Of a DNA stretch of 64,000 nucleotides, positions 51,597-59,897 are shown in pieces (the first letter of the stretch is position 1; each line of letters starts with the position of its first letter). This DNA is from Gammaproteobacteria bacterium (GTDB lineage Bacteria > Pseudomonadota > Gammaproteobacteria > Steroidobacterales > Steroidobacteraceae). Location: contig JANYHD010000026.1 in assembly GCA_025359205.1 (NCBI GenBank), positions 95,871-159,870 of the forward strand, given 5' to 3'. The notes under the pieces are model-generated. The model was not told the origin of the DNA. It made no database searches and saw only the letters and a program-made list of their open reading frames with translations. The translations under genes were made by a program, and so were the position numbers.

Positions 51597-54146
51597 ATGC
51601 GTAGATTCGTACGTGGCGGTCAGCGCGCCCAAAGCGCCCTGAAGCGGGCGACCACGGCAGCGCGGCCCTGGACGATCGCATCGGCGATCTCCGGTGTGCT
51701 GGCGGGCACGGTCAGCGCGCAGGCGCCACCGACCCCGGCGAGCGCCGGCCCGCAGCTCGAGGAAATCATCGTCACGGCGCAGAAGCGCGAAGAAAACCTG
51801 CAGAGCGTCCCGGTCAGCATCCAGGCGCTTGATTCGAAGAAGCTGCAAGAGCTGCAGGTCTCCAAGTTCGACGACTACATCAAGTACCTGCCGAGCCTTT
51901 CCAGCCAGAGCTATGGCCCGGGACAGTCGCAGCTCTACGTGCGCGGCGTCACCAACGGTGGCGACGGTCTGCAGGTCGGCTCGCAGCCGCTCGTCGGCCT
52001 GTACCTGGACGAGCAGCCCGTGACCACGATCGCGAACAACCTCGACGTGCACATCTACGATATCGCGCGCGTCGAGCAGCTATCGGGGCCGCAGGGAACG
52101 CTGTTTGGTTCGAGTTCCATGGCCGGCACAGTGCGCCTCATCACCAATAAGCCCGATCCAAAGGCCTTTGCGGCCGGCTACACCGTGACAGGTGAGATGA
52201 TCCGTAGCCAGATGGGCGGCACGGTCGAGGGCTTCGTCAACGTGCCCCTGTCGGACAGCGCGGCGATTCGCCTGGTCGGGTTCAGCGAGCACGATGCCGG
52301 CTACATCAACAACGTACTCGGTCCGCAGCAGTTCTACGCGACCTCGGGAATCGAACGCAGCAACGCCGGCCTGGTCAAGCCGCATTACAACGACGTCGAT
52401 ACCTACGGTGGACGAGCCGCGCTCAAGGTCAATCTCGATGGCGGCTGGTCGATCATGCCGACCGCCACAGCGCAGCAGACCAAGGCCAACGGGCAGTTCA
52501 GCTTCAATCCGGCGTTGGGTGACCTGAATGTGGCGCGCTACACCGCCGAGAGCAGCAAGGATCGATGGTGGCAGGCAGCGCTGACCGTGCAGGGCCAGAT
52601 CGCCAATTTCGACCTGCTGTATTCCGGTGGTTACCTGCATCGAACTTTCGACAGCGTCAGTGACTATTCCGAATATTCCTATTTCTACGACAGCTACTAT
52701 CACAATACCTATGGCGGCACCGCCTGTCCCGGACCGCAGCCCGATCCGCAGCACCCGGCTACGAGCTACGCTTCGTACTGCGAGTCGTATTATGGTGACA
52801 ACTTCCGCGACAACCAGGGCAACCTGATCAGCCCGGCGCAGTCAACGGTCACTCACAACGTATTCAGCAAACAGTCTCATGAACTGCGGTTGTCCTCCCC
52901 CAAGGACCGCCGCTTCCGCTTCGTGGCCGGGCTCTTCTTCCAGCGCCAGACCGGCGAGCCACGCGACGAATACCGCATCAAGGACCTGGCGGCGGCCGAT
53001 TCGGTCACCGGCCAGCCTGGCGTGATCTATCTCAATTCGCAGGACCGGCTCGACAAGGACCAGGCGGCGTTCACGGAATTGTCGTACGACCTGACGCCAA
53101 AGCTGACCGCCACGGCTGGCGTGCGCTATTTCAAATATACGAATTCGGTGTACGGCTTCTTCGGCTACAACGGTCTCAGCAACTTCAGCTACGACCTCGG
53201 ACCCAACGTCGTTACTGGCCAGGACGTGTTCGCAGGCTATTTCCTGGGCGCGAGCGGCGAGAACCTCTGCACCACAGCGCCCGATCCGACCAATCCGGTG
53301 CGCCCCTGCATCAATATCGACAGTGTCGTCGGCGATCACGGCGAGACGCACAAATTGAACCTGACCTACAAGTTCGATGACGCGCGGATGATCTACACCA
53401 CGCTATCGACCGGCTTCCGACCCGGCGGCGTCAACCGCGTCCGCAGCCGTCCGCCGTACACGCCCGACTACCTGACGAATATTGAAATCGGCTGGAAGAC
53501 CGGCTGGCTCGATCGACGCGTGCGCTTCAACGGCGCCGTGTTCCTCGAGCGCTGGAAGGACGCGCAGTTCGCGATCTCCGGCCAGAATGGCATCACCGAG
53601 ATACTCAATGCGGGGCGGGCCGAGATCCGTGGCCTCGAGTCTGACCTGCAGTGGGCGGTCAGCAACGACTTCACGCTGTCCGCCTCCGCCACCTGGTTGC
53701 AAACCGAGCTCAAGACCAATGCCTGCAAAGAAGCGAGCGCAGATTTCAGCTGCAGCGAACCGGGAAATTCCCTGCTCGCACCGGCTGGTTCGCGCCTGCC
53801 GGTGTCGCCACGCATCAAGGGCAATCTCATTGCGCGCTACCAGTTCCCGCTCGCCGGCCTCGACGCGCACCTGCAGGGCGCACTGGTCTCGCAGAGCGAT
53901 GTGGTGCCGGCACTGGAAGTAGCCAATGTGCAGATCCTGGGCAAGCAGCCGGCCTATTCCAGCTTTGACTTCACCGCTGGCCTGGCGCACGAGCACTGGA
54001 CAGCGGAGCTCTACGCTGACAACGCCTTCGACAAGCGGGGCGAGGAAAGCCGCTACTCGGCGTGTGCGCCCTCCATGTGCACGAATACCTATGTATGGCC
54101 AATCAGGCCGCGCAGCATCGGCCTGACCTTCAGCCAGAAATTTTGA
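51597..54146 (+). CDS. TonB-dependent outer-membrane receptor
   Basis: 849 aa. Signal peptide region through ISGVLAGTVSAQA, then the TonB-box-like LEEIIVTAQKREENLQSVPV and the plug domain (FDDYIKYLPSLSSQSYGPGQ, RVEQLSGPQGTLFGSSSMAGTV). The remainder is a beta-barrel rich in aromatic strands ending in PRSIGLTFSQKF with the C-terminal Phe. No SusD-like partner. The ligand cannot be told from sequence; downstream genes (phosphatase-like enzyme, transporters, peptidases) suggest an organic nutrient. ATG 51597 is used because the in-frame TTG/GTG codons upstream would extend ahead of the basic n-region. The 117-bp gap before it holds no feature I can support. Confidence 0.93.
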   Translation: MRRFVRGGQRAQSALKRATTAARPWTIASAISGVLAGTVSAQAPPTPASAGPQLEEIIVTAQKREENLQSVPVSIQALDSKKLQELQVSKFDDYIKYLPSLSSQSYGPGQSQLYVRGVTNGGDGLQVGSQPLVGLYLDEQPVTTIANNLDVHIYDIARVEQLSGPQGTLFGSSSMAGTVRLITNKPDPKAFAAGYTVTGEMIRSQMGGTVEGFVNVPLSDSAAIRLVGFSEHDAGYINNVLGPQQFYATSGIERSNAGLVKPHYNDVDTYGGRAALKVNLDGGWSIMPTATAQQTKANGQFSFNPALGDLNVARYTAESSKDRWWQAALTVQGQIANFDLLYSGGYLHRTFDSVSDYSEYSYFYDSYYHNTYGGTACPGPQPDPQHPATSYASYCESYYGDNFRDNQGNLISPAQSTVTHNVFSKQSHELRLSSPKDRRFRFVAGLFFQRQTGEPRDEYRIKDLAAADSVTGQPGVIYLNSQDRLDKDQAAFTELSYDLTPKLTATAGVRYFKYTNSVYGFFGYNGLSNFSYDLGPNVVTGQDVFAGYFLGASGENLCTTAPDPTNPVRPCINIDSVVGDHGETHKLNLTYKFDDARMIYTTLSTGFRPGGVNRVRSRPPYTPDYLTNIEIGWKTGWLDRRVRFNGAVFLERWKDAQFAISGQNGITEILNAGRAEIRGLESDLQWAVSNDFTLSASATWLQTELKTNACKEASADFSCSEPGNSLLAPAGSRLPVSPRIKGNLIARYQFPLAGLDAHLQGALVSQSDVVPALEVANVQILGKQPAYSSFDFTAGLAHEHWTAELYADNAFDKRGEESRYSACAPSMCTNTYVWPIRPRSIGLTFSQKF

Positions 54147-54172
54147 CCCCCCAGTCCCGTCCGGAGTGAACC

Positions 54173-55276
54173 ATGTACAGTAGAAAACACCTGTTGTTGG
54201 CCGCGCTGCTGGGATTGACCGTTGCAGCGGGAGCCATGGCCGGCAAGACACGCAATGTCGTACTGATCGTGAGCGACGGCTTGCGCCCGGAAGAAATGTT
54301 CAGCGGAGTGGAGGAAGATCTCCTGGATCCGAAAAACGGCGGCAATTGGACACCCGAGAAGGAACTGCGCGCCAAATACTGGGATTCAGATCCAAAGGTG
54401 CGGCGCATGCTGCTGTTCCCCTTCATCTGGGGCACCGTGGGCATCAAGGGACAGTTGCTGGGGAACGCATCGGCGGGCAGCCAGGCGCAGGTCGCGAACG
54501 GCCTGGCCTTCTCCTATCCAGGCTACAACGAAATGGCCTCCGGGATTCCGGATCCGCGCATCAACAGCAATGAGTTCGGCCTGAATCCGAACCAGACGGT
54601 GTTCGAGTGGCTCTCGCACCGGCCCGGTTTCAAGAACAAGGTCGATATATTTGGTACCTGGGAAACCTTCCACGACATCTTCAACGAACCGCGCAGCCAC
54701 TTGCTGATCCGCTCCGGCGCTACCCTGGTCGACGCCAAGGACCACAGCCCGAGCGGCCAGCTGCTTGCGGATCTCTACAAGAGCACGACGCGCCTCGAGG
54801 GTACCGATCCGCCCGATTCCTTCCTGACCGTCAGCGTGCTGGCGCACCTCAAGGCGCATCGTCCGCGCGTGCTGTTCGTCGGCTTCGGCGACACCGACAA
54901 TTGGGCTCATTCCGGCCGCTACGACCTGGTGGTCGAGACCGCACACAATTTCGACGCGGCGGTGGCCGCGCTGTGGAACCACATGCAGTCGCTCCCCGAG
55001 TACAAGGACAAGACCACCTTCATCATCACGGCCGACCATGGACGCGGACACGGACTCACCGAGTGGAAGGAACATGGTGTCGAGGAGAAGGGCTCCGAGA
55101 ACATCTGGATCGCGGTTATCGGCCCCGACACACCAGCGCGTGGCGAACGGCACAACGTGGCCGCCGTGACGCAGTCACAGATCGCTGCCACCATCGCAAC
55201 GCTCCTGGGCGAGGACTATCAGAAGGCCGAGCCGCGTGCCGCGAAGCCGCTCCTCGACGTGTTGGCCACTCCCTGA
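54173..55276 (+). CDS. exported alkaline-phosphatase-superfamily hydrolase
   Basis: 367 aa with a signal peptide (LLLAALLGLTVAAGAMA-GK). The metal-binding core of the superfamily is visible: NVVLIVSDGLRPEEMF near the N-terminus, GFGDTDNWAHSGRYD in the middle and TFIITADHGRGHG near the C-terminus. YPGYNEMASGIPD probably lies near the nucleophile, whose identity I cannot assign. Members hydrolyse phosphate mono- or diesters, sulfates or phosphonates. It follows the receptor gene by 26 bp, so it may process a ligand captured by it (inference). Confidence 0.82.
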   Translation: MYSRKHLLLAALLGLTVAAGAMAGKTRNVVLIVSDGLRPEEMFSGVEEDLLDPKNGGNWTPEKELRAKYWDSDPKVRRMLLFPFIWGTVGIKGQLLGNASAGSQAQVANGLAFSYPGYNEMASGIPDPRINSNEFGLNPNQTVFEWLSHRPGFKNKVDIFGTWETFHDIFNEPRSHLLIRSGATLVDAKDHSPSGQLLADLYKSTTRLEGTDPPDSFLTVSVLAHLKAHRPRVLFVGFGDTDNWAHSGRYDLVVETAHNFDAAVAALWNHMQSLPEYKDKTTFIITADHGRGHGLTEWKEHGVEEKGSENIWIAVIGPDTPARGERHNVAAVTQSQIAATIATLLGEDYQKAEPRAAKPLLDVLATP

Positions 55277-55295
55277 ATACCATGCACAACGACCG

Positions 55296-56546
55296 GTGGG
55301 CCAACCGTTGCTGAACCAGGCGCCGCTGGCGCCGACCGCGCGCGCGCGGGTGGTGCTGCTGTTGTCGGCCGCGCTGTGCATCAACTACGTCGATCGCGGC
55401 AACCTGGCGACTGTCGCACACCTGATTGAGCAGGAGATGCACCTCACGAAGGACCAACTCGGGTTCCTGCTCTCTGCGTTCTTTGCCACCTACGTGCTGG
55501 CCATGATGCCAGCCGGCTGGCTGGCCGAGCGATTCGGTGCGCGCCGCGTGTTGACGGGAGGCGTACTGATCTGGTCCATCGCGACGCTGCTGACTGGGTT
55601 CGCCAATGGCCTGGTTGCGCTGTTGCTGTTGCGATTGCTGCTGGGCCTTGGTGAGAGCGTCGCCTTTCCCAGCGTGTCCAAATTGCTCGCCACGGTCGTG
55701 CCGGACAGCGAGCGTGGTCGGTCGAACGGCATCACCGCCTTCGGCTACCTGATTGGCCCGGCCGTGGGCATCATGGTCGGCGGCTTCCTGATGAGCCGCA
55801 TCGGCTGGCGCCCGGTGTTCGTCATCTTTGGCTGCGTTTCCCTGCTCTGGCTCTGGCCCTGGTCTCGAATGCGGGTGTCTGAGTCAGCCGTGATGACGCA
55901 GGTCAACCCCGACGCACCCACAAGCCGGCAGATCCTGCGGCAACGGGGTCTCTGGGGCGCATCGCTGGGACACTTTGCCGGCAACTACAATTTCTACTTC
56001 ATCCTGACCTGGCTCCCGGAGTACCTGCAGGACTATCGCCATTTCTCCACCGATATGATGACCGCCACCGCCACCACCGCCTATGCGATCAACGCGGTTT
56101 GTGCAGTCGGCATGGGTTGGTTGGCGGATCGCTGGGTGAAAGCCGGGCACTCACGCACCTTGATCTACAAAGGCGCCATGGCGCTCTACCACGTGGCGGC
56201 TATGGGTTGCATGGCCGGAATGGCGCTGCTGCCGTCTGGTGGCCTGGTGGCCTGCCTGTTCGTATTTGCGGTGGTCACGGGCATCTCTTCGCCCGGTTAC
56301 TACGCGATTCCGCAGACGATGGCGGGCCCGCTGGCTACCGGTCGATGGGTGAGCGTGCAAAATACCTGCGGAAATATTTCCGGCATCATCGCACCGGCCA
56401 TGACCGGCATACTCGTGGTACTCGCGGGCGGCAGATACGAGAGTGCCTTCGCTCTGGCGGCCGCGATGAATCTGCTCGGCATCGCCGGCTGGGTGTTCAT
56501 CCTGCCCAAGATCGCGCCAGTCGACTGGAAACTACAGCGCTCCTAG
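55296..56546 (+). CDS. MFS transporter (anion:cation symporter type)
   Basis: About 416 aa, 12 membrane segments. VVLLLSAALCINYVDRGNLATVAHLI, LSAFFATYVLAMMPAGWLAERFGARRVL and GLGESVAFPSVSKLLATVVPDSERGRSNG are the signatures of the ACS family, which imports organic anions such as sugar acids or glycerol-phosphate-like compounds. The start is unclear: GTG 55296 is used here, TTG 55308 follows a GGTGG at fair spacing, and the frame is open further upstream into the preceding gene. Probably co-transcribed with the phosphatase-like gene. Confidence 0.88.
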   Translation: MGQPLLNQAPLAPTARARVVLLLSAALCINYVDRGNLATVAHLIEQEMHLTKDQLGFLLSAFFATYVLAMMPAGWLAERFGARRVLTGGVLIWSIATLLTGFANGLVALLLLRLLLGLGESVAFPSVSKLLATVVPDSERGRSNGITAFGYLIGPAVGIMVGGFLMSRIGWRPVFVIFGCVSLLWLWPWSRMRVSESAVMTQVNPDAPTSRQILRQRGLWGASLGHFAGNYNFYFILTWLPEYLQDYRHFSTDMMTATATTAYAINAVCAVGMGWLADRWVKAGHSRTLIYKGAMALYHVAAMGCMAGMALLPSGGLVACLFVFAVVTGISSPGYYAIPQTMAGPLATGRWVSVQNTCGNISGIIAPAMTGILVVLAGGRYESAFALAAAMNLLGIAGWVFILPKIAPVDWKLQRS

Positions 56547-56579
56547 CGCGCTCTCACAGGCGCTGCGCCGACGCATCCC

Positions 56580-57884
56580 ATGGACACGCCACCGGAATCC
56601 GCGCCGCTCAAGCGCGTCATCGGCGTCAAGAGCCTGGGACTGAACGTCGTCAACCTGACGATCGCAGCTGGCATTTTCGGGCTGCCGGCGATCATCGCCG
56701 GTCTGCTGGGCGCCGAGGGGATCCTGGCCTATCTCGTCTGCGCCGTGCTGTTCGGCTTGGTTGGGCTGTGTTTCGCCGAGGCCGGAAGCCGCGTAGGCAG
56801 GGCGGGGGGCCTGTATGCCTATGCCAGCGTGCCGTTCGGCCCTATCGTCGGCGGTATCGCGGGCACCTTACTGTGGACCGCCAGCGGCTCGGTGGCCGAT
56901 GCCGCCATCGTCAACCTGCTCGTGGATACGCTTGCTGCGGTGATTCCAGCGCTTCAGGCCTACTGGGTGCGTGTTGCAATCATCATAGTGCTGTTCGCGA
57001 CCGTCGCGCTGATCAACATACGCGGGGTTACGCACGGCGTGCGCCTTTCGATCGTGCTCACGATCGTCAAGATTGCACCGCTCGCCTTGTTGGTGATCGG
57101 AGGGCTCTTCGTGATGGACCCTGCCAAGCTCGCGTGGACTGGCGTGCCGCCGCTACAGAGCGTCGGCAAGGCCGCGGTCGTCCTTTTTTACGCCTTCATC
57201 GGCGTGGAGGCCGCACTCAACATGAGCGGCGAGGTGATACGTCCGTCGCGTACCGTGCCGCGCGGCATATTGCTCGGGCTCGTCATCATCGTCGCGTTGT
57301 ACATGGGTCTGCAGCTGGTGGCGCAGGGCACGCTGGGTTCCGCGCTGCCCACCTCACAGGCGCCGCTCGTCGACACGGCCAACATCGTGTTTGGCCATTG
57401 GGGTGGCCGCATGATGGTGCTGGCGGTCGCCATCTCCGCCAGCGGTTGCCTGGCCGCTGACATGCTCTCAACCCCTCGCGTGCTGCATGCCTTCGCACAG
57501 CAGCGCCAGCTTCCGCGCTGGCTCGCCCGGGTCCATCCACGCTTCGGCACGCCGGCGGTGGCGATTGCGGCCTACGCCATCGCGTGCGCCACTTTTGCGC
57601 TCACTGGCACCTTCAAGCAGCTGCTTATCCTGTCGAGCTCCGGTTCGCTCGTGCTGTACCTGATCTGCTGCCTGGGCGTGCTGCGCCTGCGAGCGCGCAA
57701 GGTGGCGATCGACGGCGCGCCGTTCACCATCCCATTCGGTCCTGTGGTCCCCATTGCCGCCTGCGCGATCATCGTCTGGATGCTCTACGCGCTCAGCTTC
57801 AGGGAGCTGTGGGCCACGCTGGGGTTCATCAGCGTAGTGGGCATCGCCTACGCCATACACGAGTACTGGCGCGCGGGAAAATAG
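56580..57884 (+). CDS. APC-family amino acid permease
   Basis: 434 aa, 12 predicted membrane segments. LGLNVVNLTIAAGIFGLPAIIAGLLG is the first APC helix with its broken substrate-binding stretch (GIFGLP); GLCFAEAGSRVGRAGGLYAYA and FYAFIGVEAALNMSGEVIRPSRTVPRGI are the other family motifs. It imports amino acids or amines by cation symport. 33 bp after the MFS gene; convergent with the TAP-like peptidase gene. Confidence 0.92.
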   Translation: MDTPPESAPLKRVIGVKSLGLNVVNLTIAAGIFGLPAIIAGLLGAEGILAYLVCAVLFGLVGLCFAEAGSRVGRAGGLYAYASVPFGPIVGGIAGTLLWTASGSVADAAIVNLLVDTLAAVIPALQAYWVRVAIIIVLFATVALINIRGVTHGVRLSIVLTIVKIAPLALLVIGGLFVMDPAKLAWTGVPPLQSVGKAAVVLFYAFIGVEAALNMSGEVIRPSRTVPRGILLGLVIIVALYMGLQLVAQGTLGSALPTSQAPLVDTANIVFGHWGGRMMVLAVAISASGCLAADMLSTPRVLHAFAQQRQLPRWLARVHPRFGTPAVAIAAYAIACATFALTGTFKQLLILSSSGSLVLYLICCLGVLRLRARKVAIDGAPFTIPFGPVVPIAACAIIVWMLYALSFRELWATLGFISVVGIAYAIHEYWRAGK

Positions 57885-57911
57885 GCGCCGACCGAACCAG
57901 GTCGCCGGCGC

Positions 57912-59897
57912 TCAAGGCGCGTCGAGTTCCGCGGCAACGGCCTGGCCGCCCAACAGGCCGTGCACACTCGCCTGTGCGAGCGGCGTGCCCTCGACCCAAT
58001 CCACCTGCAGCGGCCCGCTGAGATTCTTCGTCCCGGCAAGTTGCAGCTCGGCATGCGCGGGGCCCGTGCGCACCGGCGCAGTAACGGTACCCGAGACGTG
58101 CAGGTCTTCGGTCCACCGCAACCTGCGCAGTGTCAGCCTAAAACCGTCAGCCGTCTCAGCCACGTTGAAATTGCCGCCGCGCAGCCCGATGCCCTCACCG
58201 CTGCCGAGTTCTGGCGCACGCACCAGCACCTCACCCACGGCCAGGATGGCCGCCGTCACGGCCCGCAGCCGGTTTGCGTCCGCGACGTTGCCCGCCAGCG
58301 CCGCAGCTGGCGGCAGCTCACGCACGCGGCGTGCAAAGCGCGGCACCAGGCGCAGTTCCGGAACAGTTTCAGCGCACGCAGTGTCGTCCGCGCCGAGTGT
58401 CTCGATGAAACGGCGCACGATGATGGCACCACAGTCCGCGCGCGCATGGGGCAGGGCGTTGACGTGCAGACCATTGCGAATGATTACATGGCGCCCGCGT
58501 GGAAAGTTTAGTGCCGCGACTGCAGCGTCGGCGCCCGATGTCATGTTGTCGAGGTCCCCGGACAGGACCAAAGTCGGCGTGTCCGGATACCGAGTGCCTG
58601 GCGGCGCCAGGCGCCCCGGTGGCCACGCGTCCGGCAGGGTGGGCCACTGCGCGCATTCGTCGATGAAGCTGTAATCGAGCTGCATGCGCCGGTATTCATC
58701 GATCGTGAATGGCGCGTAGGTGTCCGGCGCCGAGAGCTCGCGTTGCGCCATGGCGCGGTCCCGAGCGGCCATGCGTTGCGCCGGCGCCAGCGACATGTCG
58801 AAGACCTGCGGCGCATCCTGGCACATGATCACGGCGGCCAGTCCTGCGCTGTAGGCCTGCGGGGACTGGCTCACATCGCGCGAGTCCACGCCGTGTCGCG
58901 TTTCGGCCATGAGACGAAACAGGGGAACACGATCTCCCGTCACATAGGCCCGCGCAGCCGCATCGAGCTCGCGCACGCTGGCGCGGGCGGGCGCACTGCC
59001 GTACATCACCATGGCGAGCGCGGTCGCATCCGCCGTCCATGCGTGCCACCGGCCGGAGGAATCGCGCGCCCGTGCCTGCAGCGGGTGAGCGCGCAGCAGG
59101 CGCAGCGCCGGTTGGATATGGCTGATCGAATCGCCCGGAAGTGCACGGCAGGCGCTCGAACGCGCGCAAGCGAAGTTGAATTTGTCGCGCATGGACGGCG
59201 CGTAGGCCGGATACCAGGCATAGTTCGCATCGCCAAGCGGATACGCCCCGTCCAGCACCAGGCTGCGCAACTGGCGCGGATGGCGCAGCGCGAACACCTG
59301 CGCGAAGAAGGTGCCATAGGAATCGCCATAGAGATCGACCGGCCCTGTTGCGAGGGTGCTCAGTAGTGCTGAAAGGTCGTCCGTCGCCAGTGTCGTGCTG
59401 TAGAGCGGCGCACGTGCTCCGAGCAATGCCCCGCAGTCCGCGACCAGCGACTCGGTGATCGCAGCGGTCGCCTGCAACGCTGGACAGTCGATGGCGCCCG
59501 AGCGTCCCGTGCCGCGGTTATCCATGATCAGCACGTCGCGCGAGGTTCGCAGGGGAGCGTACAACGCCAGGTATTCACGGCGCGTCTCGGTGGCGGGAAA
59601 TCCCGGACCTCCCTCTGTGGCCACAAGCGTACCGAGCGCAGGGCCCGCGCCGCTGTGCGGGTAGTACTCAAAGTAGATTAGCAACTGACCGGCAACAGTC
59701 CCGCGCGGGTCCAGTGGACGCCTGAAGTCGCCGCACCACGCACCCCCGCTCGTCGTTGTGCACGGCTCGAGCGCAAGCGAACCCACGTGCAACCGCATTT
59801 CGCCCGTTGGCACGGGCGCAGCGACGGCAAGCCCGGATGCGAGCCAGATGGCGAGCAGCGCCGCGCCGCCCACGGACTGGAATCCGCGGCCGTACAT
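57912..59897 (-). CDS. exported alpha/beta hydrolase, TAP/S33 peptidase-like
   Basis: 661 aa with a signal peptide (GGAALLAIWLASGLAVAAP). Oxyanion-hole motif EGGPGFP (96-100 GGPGF) and DNRGTGRSG are followed by nucleophile Ser193 in LYGDSYGTFFAQ; the catalytic Asp is probably in LSGDLDNMTSG and the His in IIRNGLHVNALP. The TAP-like C-terminal domain is present, with about 120 further residues of beta-rich sequence. Tripeptidyl- or prolyl-aminopeptidase activity is likely by family. The ATG at 59897 overlaps the stop of the upstream M14 gene (TGATG), so the two exopeptidases are coupled. Confidence 0.86.
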   Translation of the reverse strand: MYGRGFQSVGGAALLAIWLASGLAVAAPVPTGEMRLHVGSLALEPCTTTSGGAWCGDFRRPLDPRGTVAGQLLIYFEYYPHSGAGPALGTLVATEGGPGFPATETRREYLALYAPLRTSRDVLIMDNRGTGRSGAIDCPALQATAAITESLVADCGALLGARAPLYSTTLATDDLSALLSTLATGPVDLYGDSYGTFFAQVFALRHPRQLRSLVLDGAYPLGDANYAWYPAYAPSMRDKFNFACARSSACRALPGDSISHIQPALRLLRAHPLQARARDSSGRWHAWTADATALAMVMYGSAPARASVRELDAAARAYVTGDRVPLFRLMAETRHGVDSRDVSQSPQAYSAGLAAVIMCQDAPQVFDMSLAPAQRMAARDRAMAQRELSAPDTYAPFTIDEYRRMQLDYSFIDECAQWPTLPDAWPPGRLAPPGTRYPDTPTLVLSGDLDNMTSGADAAVAALNFPRGRHVIIRNGLHVNALPHARADCGAIIVRRFIETLGADDTACAETVPELRLVPRFARRVRELPPAAALAGNVADANRLRAVTAAILAVGEVLVRAPELGSGEGIGLRGGNFNVAETADGFRLTLRRLRWTEDLHVSGTVTAPVRTGPAHAELQLAGTKNLSGPLQVDWVEGTPLAQASVHGLLGGQAVAAELDAP